Source: Falciphora oryzae
Lineage: Eukaryota; Ascomycota; Sordariomycetes; Magnaporthales; Magnaporthaceae
Reading direction: 5' to 3'
DNA: 64,000 bases
NCBI GenBank assembly: GCA_000733355.1
Contig: JNVV01000008.1
Span: 473,244-537,243, forward strand
Position numbers and translations under genes: made by a program. Numbering within the stretch: position 1 is the stretch's first letter; each line of letters begins with the position of its first letter. The notes beneath the pieces were generated by a model, which saw only the letters and a list, made by a program, of their open reading frames with translations, had not been told where the DNA came from and searched no databases. Below are positions 1 through 12,327 of the stretch, in pieces.

Positions 1-1762
1 AGGTCGACACCGTGACAAAATGAACAACTCACCTTTTGACGAAAGGTTTCCCAGCGCAGCCGCACTATTGCCCTGGACTTCGATGCTCGTGGACTGCGTC
101 AAGGGTATCAAAACATCAAAGACGCCGAGGCTAAGCAAGGTGAGCTTGAGATCGTCGCTCAAGGCCAGAACAGCGATCGCGGCAGTCATCTCGGACTGCA
201 CGCTGCTCGGCACATCAAGCACAAGCTGCTTGCACTTTTGGACGGCCCCGGCCTCAAGAACCAGGGCCTTGTTCCGATCAGAGCTCGCAGCAAGGTTTCG
301 AAGCGTGGAGATGGCATGGCACTGGATCTCCTCGTTATCCGTGGAGCCTAGGAGATCGACTAGGGGCTTGAGGAAGCCCTCCTCGATAATGGGCGACTCG
401 TTTAGGGGGTGGATCGAGATGTTCCTGATGCAGGCGACGGCCGACAGGATAAGAGGCAAGTAGGATGACTGAAGCAGGCGTAGGAGGGGCACGAGGCCCG
501 AGGAGCGGACGATGTCGAGCTGGTACTTCTCATCGGACGCGAGGTTCCGCAAGGCCAGCGCAGCCTGGCACTGGACCTTGGGGGACGACGACTCCATGAG
601 CGAGACCAGAGACTGGATAAGCTTCGGTTCTGTCTGAGCCAGTTTGGCGCGGTTGGTAGCGTCCACTGCTATATTGCTGAGAGCCGTTGTGCAATAATAT
701 TGGACATCGACGTCGGAGGAAGTTAGGAGCTGGACAAGGACCGGTATCGCCCCGGCGTTGACGAGCTGTTGCCGGTTTTCATCTGTGGCATATGCGAATT
801 AGCCTTACGACCGATCGACTAGGAGGCAGCGTGGACTGGCGCCGCATCATACCAGAATGTGTCATGTTGAGCAGAGCCCCGGTGGCATTTCTCTGCACCC
901 GCATATCCTTAGACTTAGCAAGCCGGGTCAGAGGGCCCAGGGCGCCCGATTTGGCGATCTTTGCCTTGTTCTCCTCATGCGTCGCCAGGTTCGTAATGCA
1001 TCCGACAGCGTTGCATTGGACTTCAACGTTCGTAGAGCACATCTGGCGGATGAGGGGGTTCAGTCCCCCAAGAGAGACGATCTTGACCTTGTTCTCGGCT
1101 GATGGGATGACGCGTCAGCAGTTTTGCTCTGCCGAGATGTAGAGAAAGGGCCTAGGGATCTGGGATGGGGCTCAGGACTCACCATTGACAGCAAGATTGC
1201 CCAGAGCGGCACTGGCCGCCCGCTGGACCTCGAGATCTTCGCTCGCCAAGAGGAACAGTATCGGGTGAAGTGTGTCGCGGTCGACCTCTCGGACATCTGG
1301 AGAGACAGCGACGGCATTAGTACAGCGTAGGACCAGTACAACAACACCAAGCAGCCTTTGCTTGGAGGGGTTTGGTGTCAAGACGGGACGCACCTCGTTC
1401 TGTGATCTCGGCGAAGGTCAAGCTGGCACTCCTCTGCAAATCGAGATTATCGGAGTACACGAGAGTGCTCAGGGCCCTAAGGGGTTCCCCGGAAAAGAAA
1501 TCGGTCTCATTTCTCTGTGTCGGGTCAGCAAAGTCGTCCGGGAAGCGAGTACGAGGAGAGCGATCGGGACGTGGATACGGACATGCTCGAGGTAGGTGAG
1601 GAGGTCCGCGACGGCCTCCCGCTCGTTGTCGGCAAGGGCAGGCTCGTAGAGACCCTCGCGGGCGGAACCTGTTATATCTGGCGTCAGCGATGCAAGCAAG
1701 CGAGAGATGGAGCCGAGGCGGATCAACGCACCTCCGCAACATGATGATGTGCAGACACCCAT
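1..1762 (-). CDS. VAC8: VAC8, armadillo-repeat vacuolar protein (3' end outside window)
   Basis: Vac8 is a lipid-anchored adaptor on the vacuole membrane that acts in vacuole inheritance, nucleus-vacuole junctions and autophagy. The start at 1762 gives MGVCTSSCC, with Gly2 for myristoylation and Cys4, Cys8 and Cys9 as likely palmitoylation sites. Exons fitted by frame are 1762-1732, 1668-1583, 1514-1394, 1296-1183, 1098-853 and 782-33; a donor at 32 shows that at least one more exon lies outside. About 449 codons are visible, made of successive armadillo repeats (for example [15 protein letters not shown] and [15 protein letters not shown] on translation). The family is usually about 560 residues, so roughly the last fifth is missing. 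Assignment is by strong resemblance to fungal Vac8; exon junctions are inferred. The intron after exon 2 uses an uncommon GTCCGT donor. Confidence 0.95.
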
Positions 1763-3897
1763 CTCGGCTGTGACGTGCGGGAACTGGCGGCGTCGGGCAG
1801 GGCCGAGTCTGAAGGGATTCGCGGAATCTCGTTTTTAGGTCTCCACCTCGCGGAAGCCCGACACCGGGCCGCAGAGGGCACAAAGAGCGGGAAACTGCCG
1901 AGCAACTCGCGATCAAAGAGATGGCTGTGGGCGTCGAGCGGATGCAGCGAGTGAGGATTTGATGGCGGGCGTGTGCTGCTCGTCGGAAAACTGGGGGTGG
2001 CAGCAGGATGTTGTGATTGTTATCGGAGCAAAGGGCCGGGTCGTTGAATCAAGGTGCGTTGCACGTTGCAGCTCGTTGTTGTTGACGGGCTGGTGGATCG
2101 GTGGATCAGGAAGTTGCATGGATTGCGTTGGACTGCAGCGGCCCTTGAAGCAGCAGCTTGGGTTGCTCCGTCGGTTGCAGCTGCTATGTACCCGTACCTG
2201 GGGCTGCCGGAACCTGGAAGGTGAGAATGACGAGGGGCCGTGCACGAGGACAGTCGGCTGGTGACTGGTCTGCCTGCACTCAGTCGCGAGTGTCAACTGG
2301 CGGTCGCGGTGGTGGCCCAGGCGGCAGGGAGCAAGGGTCCACGCCACAACACCACCAACCCTCCAGAGACACGCACACCGCACGCAGCCCGTTGTGCTCG
2401 GCCGGCTTTGGGCTACACGGTTGTGCCTTCCCCCCCACCGCAGGCCCACATGAGCAGTGGCGGGGCTGTCTGGCCGTTGGTGGCACGAGGCCAGAGGCTG
2501 AAGCTGCCAGCTGCCCTTGTGCTGCGAACAAAGCGCCAGCGGCTTCAGCCCTTGCCTGGAGCATGTGGTCATCGCGCATTCCCATGTGTCTCACCGCTGC
2601 CAGACGCGCCGCCGCGACAGCCCGGGCATCGAGGTGGCACTCGACAGGCAACATGCACTTATTCAGGTACAGACATCGCATGTGTGGATTCATGTATAGA
2701 TGACCTTTTTTTTTTTTTTTGCCCCTGGCGAGGCCGATTTTTAAGCCAACCATTAGGCTCCAACAGCCTTGATAAAATCCAGCGCCGACCGCTCCGGCAC
2801 CAACACATCGCGCTTGCATGGATATCGTCAGACGAGCCCAACTGTGGCGACCTGTGGAGTCCAGTGCGTTGTGAATGCATTGGCGGCCGGCCTGGACTGC
2901 TGTCATCTGAGATCCACCAAGATATATCGGGAACGGGGGGCCGGCCGAGGTTGACGGCTCGGCTTAGTGTCAGGTTTCCCCAGGTTTGCGGCGCTGGGAG
3001 GACGAAAATGTTTGGTTTTGCTCTGTCGCTATCCAGCCACCAGCGTGGGGCCGTTGCAAATGCGCCGAATGCCCTCAAAAAGTGATAAATCAGCTGCTCT
3101 CTCCGTCAGTCAGTTCGAGTTGCATCGTCATCAGTGTCTGTTTGGTCGCTCTGTTTTCGGATAGAACACGGTGATTCCTTGGGCATGCTCCTTATTGGTC
3201 CATAATGAGGGATCAGCAGAGCCTAGCGAAGGCGATCCGGGCCAGAGAGGGTGGGATGGCCGGGATTTCAAATGTGATGAATGGATTCCTCTGTGATCAA
3301 TAGCCTGCCTCGTCCACGACCAAAGAAAAGTTGGCACCTTGTACTTGCACCACCGCCAAAAACACAGATAAGGGTGTATTGATATGGAAACAGGAATGGG
3401 AGATCAGAAAAGATACTAGGTGGATAGGAAAAAATTGAGGCAATCGGGGTGCCGTCTTTTTGTCGTGATCGAGCCTGCGCGGTCGGTGCTCTTATCATCA
3501 CCGATTGTCGTGGGCCCGCCAGCAAGAAGAAAAAAGTCCGAATAGCTTAGCCCAAGTTAGGTGGGTGCGGCCGCCCTGGTTGGCGGCTGTGCCGGTGTTT
3601 GAGGACAAGAGGGGCAGAGTTAGTGCCCAGCTTCACTGTCGCAAAGTCAAGGCGCCCAGCTTCCCGCACCGCAATCGCAGCCACCAACTGCACACAACAG
3701 ACGCCGTTTCTAGCGCTCAACATCCATCCTTCTCCCTCCGTCTCCTCTCCGTCATTTCCTCCTAGCGACCCCTGCCAACCTATCCATTTTCTTTTCCTTG
3801 TGTGTTTTTTTTTTTTTTCTCTCCTTTTCCTGCGCCTCCCTCCTGCTTTCCTTCAGCCTTCACACAGCATGCTGGAGTGTGTTCCACAGGCGCCGTA
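1763..3897. promoter_or_regulatory. Intergenic region between VAC8 and SNF4 (divergent promoters)
   Basis: This 2.1 kb region separates two divergent genes and should hold both promoters and leaders. It contains a T15 tract at 2706-2720 and a strongly pyrimidine-rich stretch at about 3720-3860, including T14 at 3805-3818, as is typical of fungal leaders. Open frames here have low-complexity, non-family-like translations and I do not call them genes. Confidence 0.6.
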
Positions 3898-3898
3898 A
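3869..3898 (+). promoter_or_regulatory. uORF with stop codon overlapping the SNF4 start (TAATG)
   Basis: A nine-codon upstream ORF (ATG at 3869, stop TAA at 3896-3898) encodes MLECVPQAP. The last A of its stop is the A of the SNF4 ATG at 3898. This arrangement suits termination-reinitiation control of translation. The frame is also open further upstream to an ATG at 3599, so the functional uORF could be longer if transcription starts farther 5'. That the uORF is translated is inference. Confidence 0.5.
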
Positions 3899-5480
3899 TG
3901 AATGACGTCCCTGCAGTTTCGGCTGTGGCCAAGGCCAATGAGGAGAGCCCGGCCCCTCCAGAAGCACCAGCCGTTATCGCTAGGCCCGGTCACGAGCTGC
4001 CCTATGTCGCACCCTCTTCATATCTTCGTCCGAAACCCAACAGCCACGCCATGTCAGAACCGAAGCCTTTAGGTCCTCTGGACAAGGAGCAGATGCAGGG
4101 CCTGGTGAGTTTGCTGCTGCCGAATCCTCCCTCGGAGGCAAAAAAAAAAAAAAAGGAGCCAAAATAGCGATGCAAAGGGAGGGGTGCTACCACCCAGTGG
4201 ACAAGACAGCGAGGACGGGAGATGCGCCGGTCGCATAGCTGCTAGCAGCGCCGCTGGCCATGCGTTCGGCCGACCATGGAAGGTGGCTTACTGCCGCAAA
4301 AGAAGGACAAAAAGACACCAGGTCAAATCAATAAACGTATGGTGCTAACAGGGGCGACGGCGCTTTTCGCAGCGGGGGATTCGCGAGTTCCTCAAAGTCC
4401 GCACCAGCTACGATGTCCTCCCGCTCTCGTTCAGGCTCGTCGTGCTCGACAACGACCTCCTCATCAGGAAGAGCCTCAACATCCTCATACAGAACAGTGA
4501 GAAGCGACCGCGCCTCTTGACCGTCCCTCCTAGCTTCCGAAGCGAGCTCGACTGACCACTCGACCTCTCTGTTTCCTTCGTTCCTGTAGACATCGTCTCG
4601 GCCCCTCTGTGGGACTCGCACAACTCGACGTTCGCGGGGCTCCTGACGAGCACCGACTACATCAATCTCATCCAGTACTACTGCCAGTACCCCGATCGGC
4701 TCAACGAAGTCGACCAGTTCCGGTTGAGCAGCCTCAGGGGTCCGTGTTCTCCATCTACCGGCGCGCGCCTTCGCCCCCTTGGGTCGGCAGCGGGCTAACG
4801 GCTGGGATCTTCTAGATATCGAGAGGGCGATCGGGGTGGTGCCGCTCGAAACGGTGTCGATACACCCTATGCGACCGCTGTACGAGGCCTGCCGACGCAT
4901 GATCGTGACGAGGGCCCGAAGGATCCCGCTCATAGACGTGGACGATGAGACGGGTAGGGAGATGGTAGTCAGCGTCCTCACGCAGTACCGGATCCTCAAG
5001 TTCATTGCCGTCAACAACGAAAACTACACCATGATGCTCAAGAAGTCAGTCCGCGAATGCCAGCTGGGAACATATACGGACGTGGCTACGGCGCGCATGG
5101 GTTATACGGTGCTCGACGCCATCCACCTTATGGTGAAGTACAACATCTCGTCGGTGCCCGTGGTGGACCGGGACAACCGCGTGCTCAACGTGTTCGAGGC
5201 TGTCGACGTCATCCCCTGCATTAAAGGCGGCATCTACGACGAGCTGTCAGCGTCCATCGGTGACGCCCTCGCCAAGCGATCCGACGACTTCCCGGGCATC
5301 TACACGTGCTCCGAGGACGACCGCCTGTCGTCCATCTTCGACTCCCTGCGCAGGTCACGCGTGCACCGCCTCATTGTCATTGACGACGAGAGCCGTCTCA
5401 AGGGCATCATCTCGCTCTCCGACATCCTCAAGTACGTGCTCGTGCACGGCGAGGAGGACGACGAAATCAAGAATTCATGA
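3898..5480 (+). CDS. SNF4: SNF4, gamma (nucleotide-sensing) subunit of the SNF1/AMPK kinase
   Basis: This is the gamma subunit of the SNF1/AMPK complex, which senses adenine nucleotides through CBS domains and controls the response to glucose limitation. Four exons fit by frame: 3898-4104, 4373-4496, 4590-4739 and 4816-5480, giving 381 residues, within the usual range. The N-terminal 60-70 residues are Pro/Ala-rich and variable. After them come paired CBS repeats, recognisable from stretches such as REFLKVRTSYDVLPLS, RRIPLIDVDDETGRE, YNISSVPVVDRDNRVLNVFE and SRVHRLIVIDDESRLKGI. The first intron is unusually long (268 nt) and holds an A15 tract. The third intron has a GTCCGT donor. A downstream in-frame Met (MSEPKPLGPLDKEQ) is an alternative start. 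Confidence 0.95.
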
Positions 5481-7336
5481 AAACGGAGAAGGTCTGTGTG
5501 AAGGTGTGGGTTGCGGCATATTTCCCGGACGGTGCCTTTGCTTCTCGCCTTCCTTCGATTGCCCTTCTCCCTTTACATACTCCCCATACCCCTCTAATAG
5601 GTCCTTTTGGTGGATTTTGGTCGCATTTTCACGGCGTCAGGCCATGGTGATGAAGGATGGAAATGGAATACCACGCTTGCTTGCTGCATATGTCTCTTTG
5701 GTTTGTTGTTTTCATGAGCCGTCTGGCCTGTCTCCTTATACCACGTATCAGACGCTTTCTCTCTATAGAGCTGGTCACTTTGTTGGGTTTTATTTGATGT
5801 TCAAGGGTCGGGCATAGTTATAAGGGCCTGGGATTTATTTTATTTTTCTCTTTTTGTTCTTTTCCTTGGTTCGTCTTACATTCCACTCACACATCTGCGC
5901 CCTCTCGATGGTTAGCCAGGGGGGAGGGGCATGGAAGGGCTAATGGAACAGACACCACGATCGGCAGCCAACGGCACATCACGGTTCTGTTTGGCATTTA
6001 TTGGCCCTGTCGAATCCTTGCGATGATTCACGCCCGTGATTTTTCTTTTCTTCACCTTCTACTTGGTTACTTGTCCATGCCAGGTTCCGATGTAGGCATG
6101 CCTCTGCTGTAAACCTGCCACCCTGCCCATGATGCTGGTTCCCTCACCTCCCGTCGTCCAGTTCGGGTATTATGCTGCTGTGAGACTCGGGCGCTGTTTG
6201 TCTACACGGGGCTCCTGGCGGAAAGCAACGGGTGCGCTGTCGGTTCCCAGATGCGGGCACCCGCCAAACAACATTCATTGGAGCCTGTTTGCCGTGGGTT
6301 ATAGAAGCAACTTAGCGCGCAAGACAGGCTGGGCACGCATGCCTCCGCCATTCTTGTCATGATTTTACTGGTACGTCGCGGTTCTCCTCGGGTCCCCGGC
6401 CTGTGCTTGTGGCTAGCCTGGCAGGTTGGGCTTTAACTTGATACTCTCCCCCTATCGGGTCGGTATAGTGCATGAAGCATGAAAGGTCATTGGGGTGGGA
6501 AGCGTTGTCCAATTTAGCATAGCGATATAATCCCAAGGATGTTGGAGGCTCCTGGCCGTTCCGAGGTTCAAACGGTGGTGGGCAGTGGAGAATAAAGGCA
6601 AGCACCACTATCATGGAAGGAACGAGGGGCAGAAAGAAGACCGGGTTTTGGGTGGAATCGCTGAGACGAGGACAAACACGGGAGGAGCCTCTGCACAAGT
6701 CTCCCGTCCGACGAGCACAACTTCCATCTGGAAAAACGAACCCCTCTTCGAGACTGTGGGCCCGACCTGCCCGCTCATCGTCGACCTGGCAGTCAGGGCC
6801 CGGAGATGAGCTGGTTGCAGATGTTGCCACCCCTGGCCTTTGAGATCGTGCACGCATCTTTGTGACGGTGCCGTCACTCTCTGCCGAATCCATCACTCTC
6901 TCATATGTCTCTAGCGAGTTTACAGGTAGACTTACACTTGCTTGTCATTGTCAGTCTCCGGCCGCTTTTAGTCCTTGCCGCCCCCTTTTTTTTTCGCTAT
7001 TTCTTGAACTGACGCCTGGTTCCATGGCCGCCGCCGTGCCGGCATGATGCGCAGCCGCCGCCGTCAGTTCAGCGTCAGATCACCATCTGCTCGTCCTTGC
7101 CGCTACCTCGTTTTTCTCGTATTAGGCCACGGAAACGCACGTTTTCGACAGCCTTGCGGCGGCTGGTCACACGCGTCCGTTGCGAGAGTACAGACGCGCA
7201 AAACGAGGGTGGAAACAAGCCCAGGCACCGAGACCTCTGACAGCAACGCCATCGCCTCGCGTCACGTCGCACCTTGTACGCCTCGGTTTTCCCGTGTCCC
7301 AACGACGGGTGGGCACATGTAAGAGGGGCACCCACA
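5481..7336. other. Intergenic: SNF4 3' region and RhoGAP promoter/leader
   Basis: This 1.86 kb stretch has no supportable gene. The first part is T-rich and fits the SNF4 3' UTR. The part before 7337 should contain the RhoGAP promoter. Open frames on both strands (for example 6357-6896 minus) show no family-like features. Confidence 0.5.
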
Positions 7337-10300
7337 ATGGACTCCAGCAAGCCGGCAATACCTGCCCGGGCGCCGGGGCGCCTTCCCCCGTCCCTGACCT
7401 TCGCCGCCCTGCAGACCGCGCCAGCCTCGTCTTCCTCCTCTCGCCGCCGGGAGCGCAGCAGTAACACCTGGACATCGTCAAGCGCCGACATGGCATTGCT
7501 CTCCGACACGGACGACGTCGAGGATCGGACTTGTTTTGTTGAGGAGTACAACCGGCTAGCTAACAAGGTAGGGCCGCTTCGCTCCTCGACCTGCTCCATC
7601 CCATCTCTTGCGTTTCTACGCACAACTGCATGCGCTTTCCCTTGCCACCATGCCACGGTGGCCCATCACGCCCATCGGACGACATGTGCTGAACCTTCTG
7701 CTGGCAGTATGGCATCCGTCCCTTGGTCCCGGAGGACTTCGACGATGCGCCATCCATGGTATGTAATGGACCCAGACAGACATGCGCGTTTGTGGGCGAG
7801 AGCTGATCCGCAGACGGCAGGTAGAAGTTGCGCCGCCCGAAAAGAGGAAGTGGTTTTCACGAAAACGCGACACTTCGGCAAGCCGGGCGACAAGCGGGAA
7901 ATCAGACAAGTCGCTTGGCCGCAAAGCAAGCATCGGTGACCTCCATCTCAGTCTTGGTGTTCAAGGAAAGCGAGACTCTCCCAAGGACAAGAGCCTCCAG
8001 ACCCTCGTAAAGCTGTGCGGCAAAAGCTTCCTGTACTTGCCCACGGAATACACACCCGGCTGCCTCGTTGTTCCGACCTGTCTGAGGGCCACGGGGCAGT
8101 ACCTCGTCCAGAATGGTATGGGTCTACCCCTATCAGTCCGCACTCTACGTCTATGTTCGGTTGCTTCTGACGTCCGAAACCACCCCACGTGCATCTAGGA
8201 CCACAAGAAAAAGGCCTGTTTCGGGTGCCCGGCTCGGTGCGGGTGGTGAATGCATTGTACGACTACTATTGCGCCGATCACGATGGTGGCGGTACCATCT
8301 CCGGCACCGTTCGAACACCCAACCTTCCCTCGCATCTCGACCTCGGCGTGCACGATGTCGCCTCAACATTCAAGAGGCTACTCGCTGGCTTGCCAGGCGG
8401 CATTCTCGGGTCTTTGTCCGTCTTTGATGCCCTCGTCGCGATACGCGGTCAGCTGGACGGGGGCCTGGAGACAAATCGGACACGGCAGACCAGGCTGCGC
8501 GCGCGCCTGATCGCCCTCGCCATCGCGACACTCAGGTCCCACTACCAGCGCGAGCTGGTTTGCGCCGTCTTTGGCCTGCTCTGTCTCGTCGGCCGAGCAG
8601 CCGAGACGGCGCCCCGGGAGGACGACTACGGCAGGCCACTCCCGACGTCAGATCTGATGGGCTACAGCGCCCTTGGAATCATTTTTGGGCCACTCCTTGT
8701 AGGAGGTCTCATTGACCGTTGGTCCACAAACGTGATTGCCCCTAGCGCTGGTCCTATGCACCTACACCCTGTCCTGCCTCCTCCGAGGAAGGATAAGGGT
8801 AAGCGGCGAGCCTTTTCCGATGGAAAAAGGCCAGTCACACCGGTCACGGTCGACAAGATCCTGATCGCGAATTCGATAGCTGAAATGGTCATTGCGAACT
8901 GGAGGGATGTTGCGAGACACTTGAAAAGCGCCAACAGTACTATCCACAACGACCCTGCCCTCGCCCTTCCGAGGATAGTACCTACAAGGTCTCTACGGGC
9001 CTCGGCCTCCGAATCAGCTCTCGGCACACTCAGCAGACGCACCCGGCAAGAAAACAGCGACGGCAGCCAGGACGCCCCGTCGGAGGACCTGACGATCAAG
9101 AAACAACGAATAAAGTCAAAACCGCGGATGGTACCATTCGCTCGAAGGACATCACCTCGACTTGCCTCAACCACCGAAGAGGCAGTGACTGACAGACCGG
9201 CACTTGCCGACCTAGCTGCGGCCGATAAAAAGGGCGGTAGGAAGTGGGACGACGACGTTGATGCACCGGAATCGACGTCCCATGCCAGTGGACATATCGC
9301 CATTGCGTCGACACCATATACGGACTTTGCGGATCCTCTCCTCGAGACTGCGGCTACAGGGCCAAGACAGAGCATCAAATTCCCCAGGCTATTTTCTGAT
9401 GATCCTTCGCCCATCGCCCATGAGGGCGCCTCGTCAGGGGAGCAGGGCCAGCAGTCGGAGGAAGCCTGTAAGGCAGACGATGTTTCGACAAGTGTTGGAA
9501 TTCTGACAAAGGCGCACCGGGCGTTGAAGGCCAAACTTACGAGCGCAGCGCACCGTGGAACCCGCAATATAACCCCACATTCGTCCGGGACCGTTACCAA
9601 GGAGGCATCGTCTTGCTCGACTGAGGAAACGTTACTCAAGGAGCAGGCGCTCGAGGAACCAGCCTTCAACAGGGAGCCGCTCCTGGAGCAGTCGTCACTG
9701 TCAACCTCGCGGCAATTCATCACCACTGTGCGACGAGCGCCGCGCACAAGTGAGGCTGCAACATTCTCTTTCGATACCGACATCAATGGGTCCGGGGCCG
9801 GCCGGCAGCATAGCTCAACTGGGGTTGTGAAGGCCGCCCCGAAGACTCAGACCGATGACCCGGCCGCAGCGGGCGTGGTCCGTAAAAATGCTATACGGCA
9901 GCAGCAGCGCCCACGGCAGAGTACCAGTGTTGTGTCGACAAGAGCAGAGTTGGACGAGGATGTTCCAGAGATGCAACTGTCAGCTCAACCAGCCGCAGAA
10001 TCGCAGGAGGAGCGTCCGGATCCTAACCGCACCCCCCATTTCCATATCGAAGAGCAGGATGTTGCCGCCTTGAGGGAGCGAGGATCCCCGACACGCTTCC
10101 ATGCGGACACCACGGTTCGAATGGGTAGAAAGCTGTATACGGGCAGCAGCGTCGATGAGTACCATCCGTACAAGAATCGGGAGAATAGGCGGGAACCGCA
10201 TGGCATGAAGTCGGAGACATTGACTCTAGCCATGCGGGCGCCTCATAGTCCGTGGCACGATGGCGAGACCGAGGTTTTGGGGCGTCAGGATCCGTGTCCA

Positions 10301-11758
10301 AGCCAGGGTGTAGGCCATCGTGACATGGCCAATGAGAAAACAGCAACTGACGGTCAGGGGGATGCGGTGGCAGTTCAAACCCAAGAACCGACGACTCCAC
10401 GACACAGTCACTTGCCATCCAGCCCTTGTAGTGCGATGCTGCGTACGCGCGCCTCCGTTAGTGGCGGGAACGTGAGAGCCATGGCAGCCCTGTTCGAGAG
10501 CGTGGCAAAGGAAAGCCGAGGAGGCCCCTCGCCGCCGGCCCAGGGAAACGGCGGCGGCGGAGCCTTGATGACTGAGTACGTCGTCAATGCGACGCTTCCA
10601 AGGACTTCGCGCTCGTCCAAATCCCTGAAGTCTGGAGAGGTTCCCTGGTCCACGGGACCGAATAGCGGCAGGACGATGGGTGGCGGCGCAGGAAGGCAGG
10701 ACGGGGCCGGCTCGGAGCATGGCGCTCATGTAAAGGAGACGGCCAAAGAGCAACGGCAGCATACGCAACCTGCTTCGAAGCATTTCGGGGAAGCCGGCGT
10801 TGACCTGACTGTACCAGCGGCTACGGGTGCAGGAGGCGCCTCCATGGTGCAGGCCGAAAATACCGCCGGCACAGATGGGACAGCAAAAATGCCAGCTGCA
10901 GAGAATACGCCGATGGCACAATGCTTGCGCAAGTCGCGGTCTCGGTCCAGTGTCGGCGGCGAGTCACGTCGATCACGGAGCCGAAGTCCCGGAACATGCC
11001 TTCTGCACGCACAGATCCGGTCGCTGAAGCTGCAGCTGGCGGCAAAGGTGGACGAGTGCGATCGACTCCGCGCCGAGCTTCTCGCGGGCAGCACCGCAGC
11101 GGCGGCAGCGGCACGCGAAGCCGACGGCACCAGTGCCTCCCTAAGCTCGCAGCTCCGATGGGCGAGACAGGAGGCCAAGGCGTGGCGAGAGCGGGCCGAG
11201 GCTGGCGAGCGGCGCCTCGCAGTGCAGGGCCGCTGGATGCATCATCCCGCCGCCGTCTTTGATGCGCCCTTGTATGAGCAGCGCCTCCCTAGGGGGACAG
11301 CCGTTGGCGGCAGTGAATACCATGCTGCGGCGGAGAAGGCCAGTCTGGCAGAGGCACCTCTAGACTCATCGCGATACCCACTGGAACAGCATACACGTTG
11401 CCCCGTCAGCAACCCGGCACAGGCGGGTCCGCGGCCTCTGACGCCCGGAACCGCCTTGAACGCCAACAGAGGCCGTCGGCAGCTTGAGAGGCGTAGGGCA
11501 ACCACCCCGCTGCGCGGCGGGGGTCAAGGAGGGTCTGGTGAGTGGCACGTCAGCCCCTCGGCAGAGTTCGAGAGCAGTGCGAAGAAGGAGAACATCGGCG
11601 ACAACGACTCTGTCAGCAGCAGCAAGACTGCCATCCGCAATGGTAGGAGTTGTTCCAAGGGTAGCCACGACGAAAACGATAGCGGCTACGCTCACAAGAT
11701 CGCTCAGTGGCCCGAGAGAGACGTGGGGGTTGGGAAGGGACAAGGCTTGTTGGCCTGA
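7337..11758 (+). CDS. Large Rho GTPase-activating protein with long disordered tail
   Basis: A predicted RhoGAP that would stimulate GTP hydrolysis by Rho/Cdc42-type GTPases and so control polarity or wall signalling. Exons 7337-7567, 7708-7758, 7821-8115 and 8199-11758 join in frame to give 1378 residues. The RhoGAP domain spans about residues 145-420. Its arginine finger is Arg201 in GLFRVPGS, formed just after the last splice junction; the domain also shows SALGIIFGPLLVG and ends near KILIANSIAEMVIANWRDV. The remaining ~950 residues are Ser/Thr/Pro/charged and look disordered, apart from a predicted coiled coil near residues 1120-1205 (HAQIRSLKLQLAAKVDECD onward). The domain assignment is firm; the target GTPase and the orthologue are not known from sequence alone. 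Confidence 0.88.
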
Positions 11759-12327
11759 GGTGTCAGAGTTGTCTGTGTAGTAAAAGAAACGGTGAAGACG
11801 GCGGAGGTGGGGATATGAAAGCGTGTAAACTATTTATTGTATTGGATACAGTATCGAATTGCGCGTGTGGAGGCGTCGCTAAGTCGATAGTCTTGGAGTT
11901 GCTTGGCTTATAGGATAGTAACAGGTTCTTGGGAGGATGGTGTTTTCGGTATAATGATAATCTCGGAAGAAAGGGGCAAACGCGACCTCTGAGGCTTCGG
12001 ATTGTAGGATAGACTGGTCTGTGAGCATGCGTATTGTAGCCCTTTGGTCGCTACACGCAGGAAAGATGAAAGTTCCATGAGGGTGATTGTCAAACCCTTG
12101 ACGGGGGGCTGACTGGCTTGAAGGGAATAGATTTTGAACAAAAGTATCTTCACGAGGACCTCTACGGGCCTGGTCGATATATACACCAACTGTGTGAGGG
12201 GCGGAAGACCCACGAACGGCCAGATGCTCTTGTTCTCTTTTTATTGAACAGTCATAGTATACAGGAGTGGTAAGTGACAGCAGCAGCGGCAGCAACAGCA
12301 GGCCGCCTCCATCTACGGCGCCCTCGC
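11759..12327. other. Convergent 3' region between RhoGAP and mL38
   Basis: About 570 bp lie between two converging stop codons and contain AT-rich sequence with polyadenylation-like stretches near 11830-11860. No gene is seen. The two 3' UTRs probably meet or overlap here. Confidence 0.5.

Noticed and set aside
2240..3085. 281-codon plus-strand ORF between VAC8 and SNF4
   Set aside because: Translation is low in coherent structure, crosses a T15 tract encoding poly-Phe, and overlaps other equally long frames on the opposite strand; expected by chance in GC-rich DNA.
4105..4167. Read-through of SNF4 exon 1 into an A15 tract (poly-Lys end)
   Set aside because: It lies in intron 1; splicing at 4104/4373 gives the conserved CBS-protein sequence.
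6357..6896. 179-codon minus-strand ORF between SNF4 and RhoGAP
   Set aside because: No domain-like pattern and no adjoining splice-linked exon.
8662..9786. 374-codon minus-strand ORF opposite the RhoGAP exon
   Set aside because: It is a shadow of the strongly supported RhoGAP coding frame.
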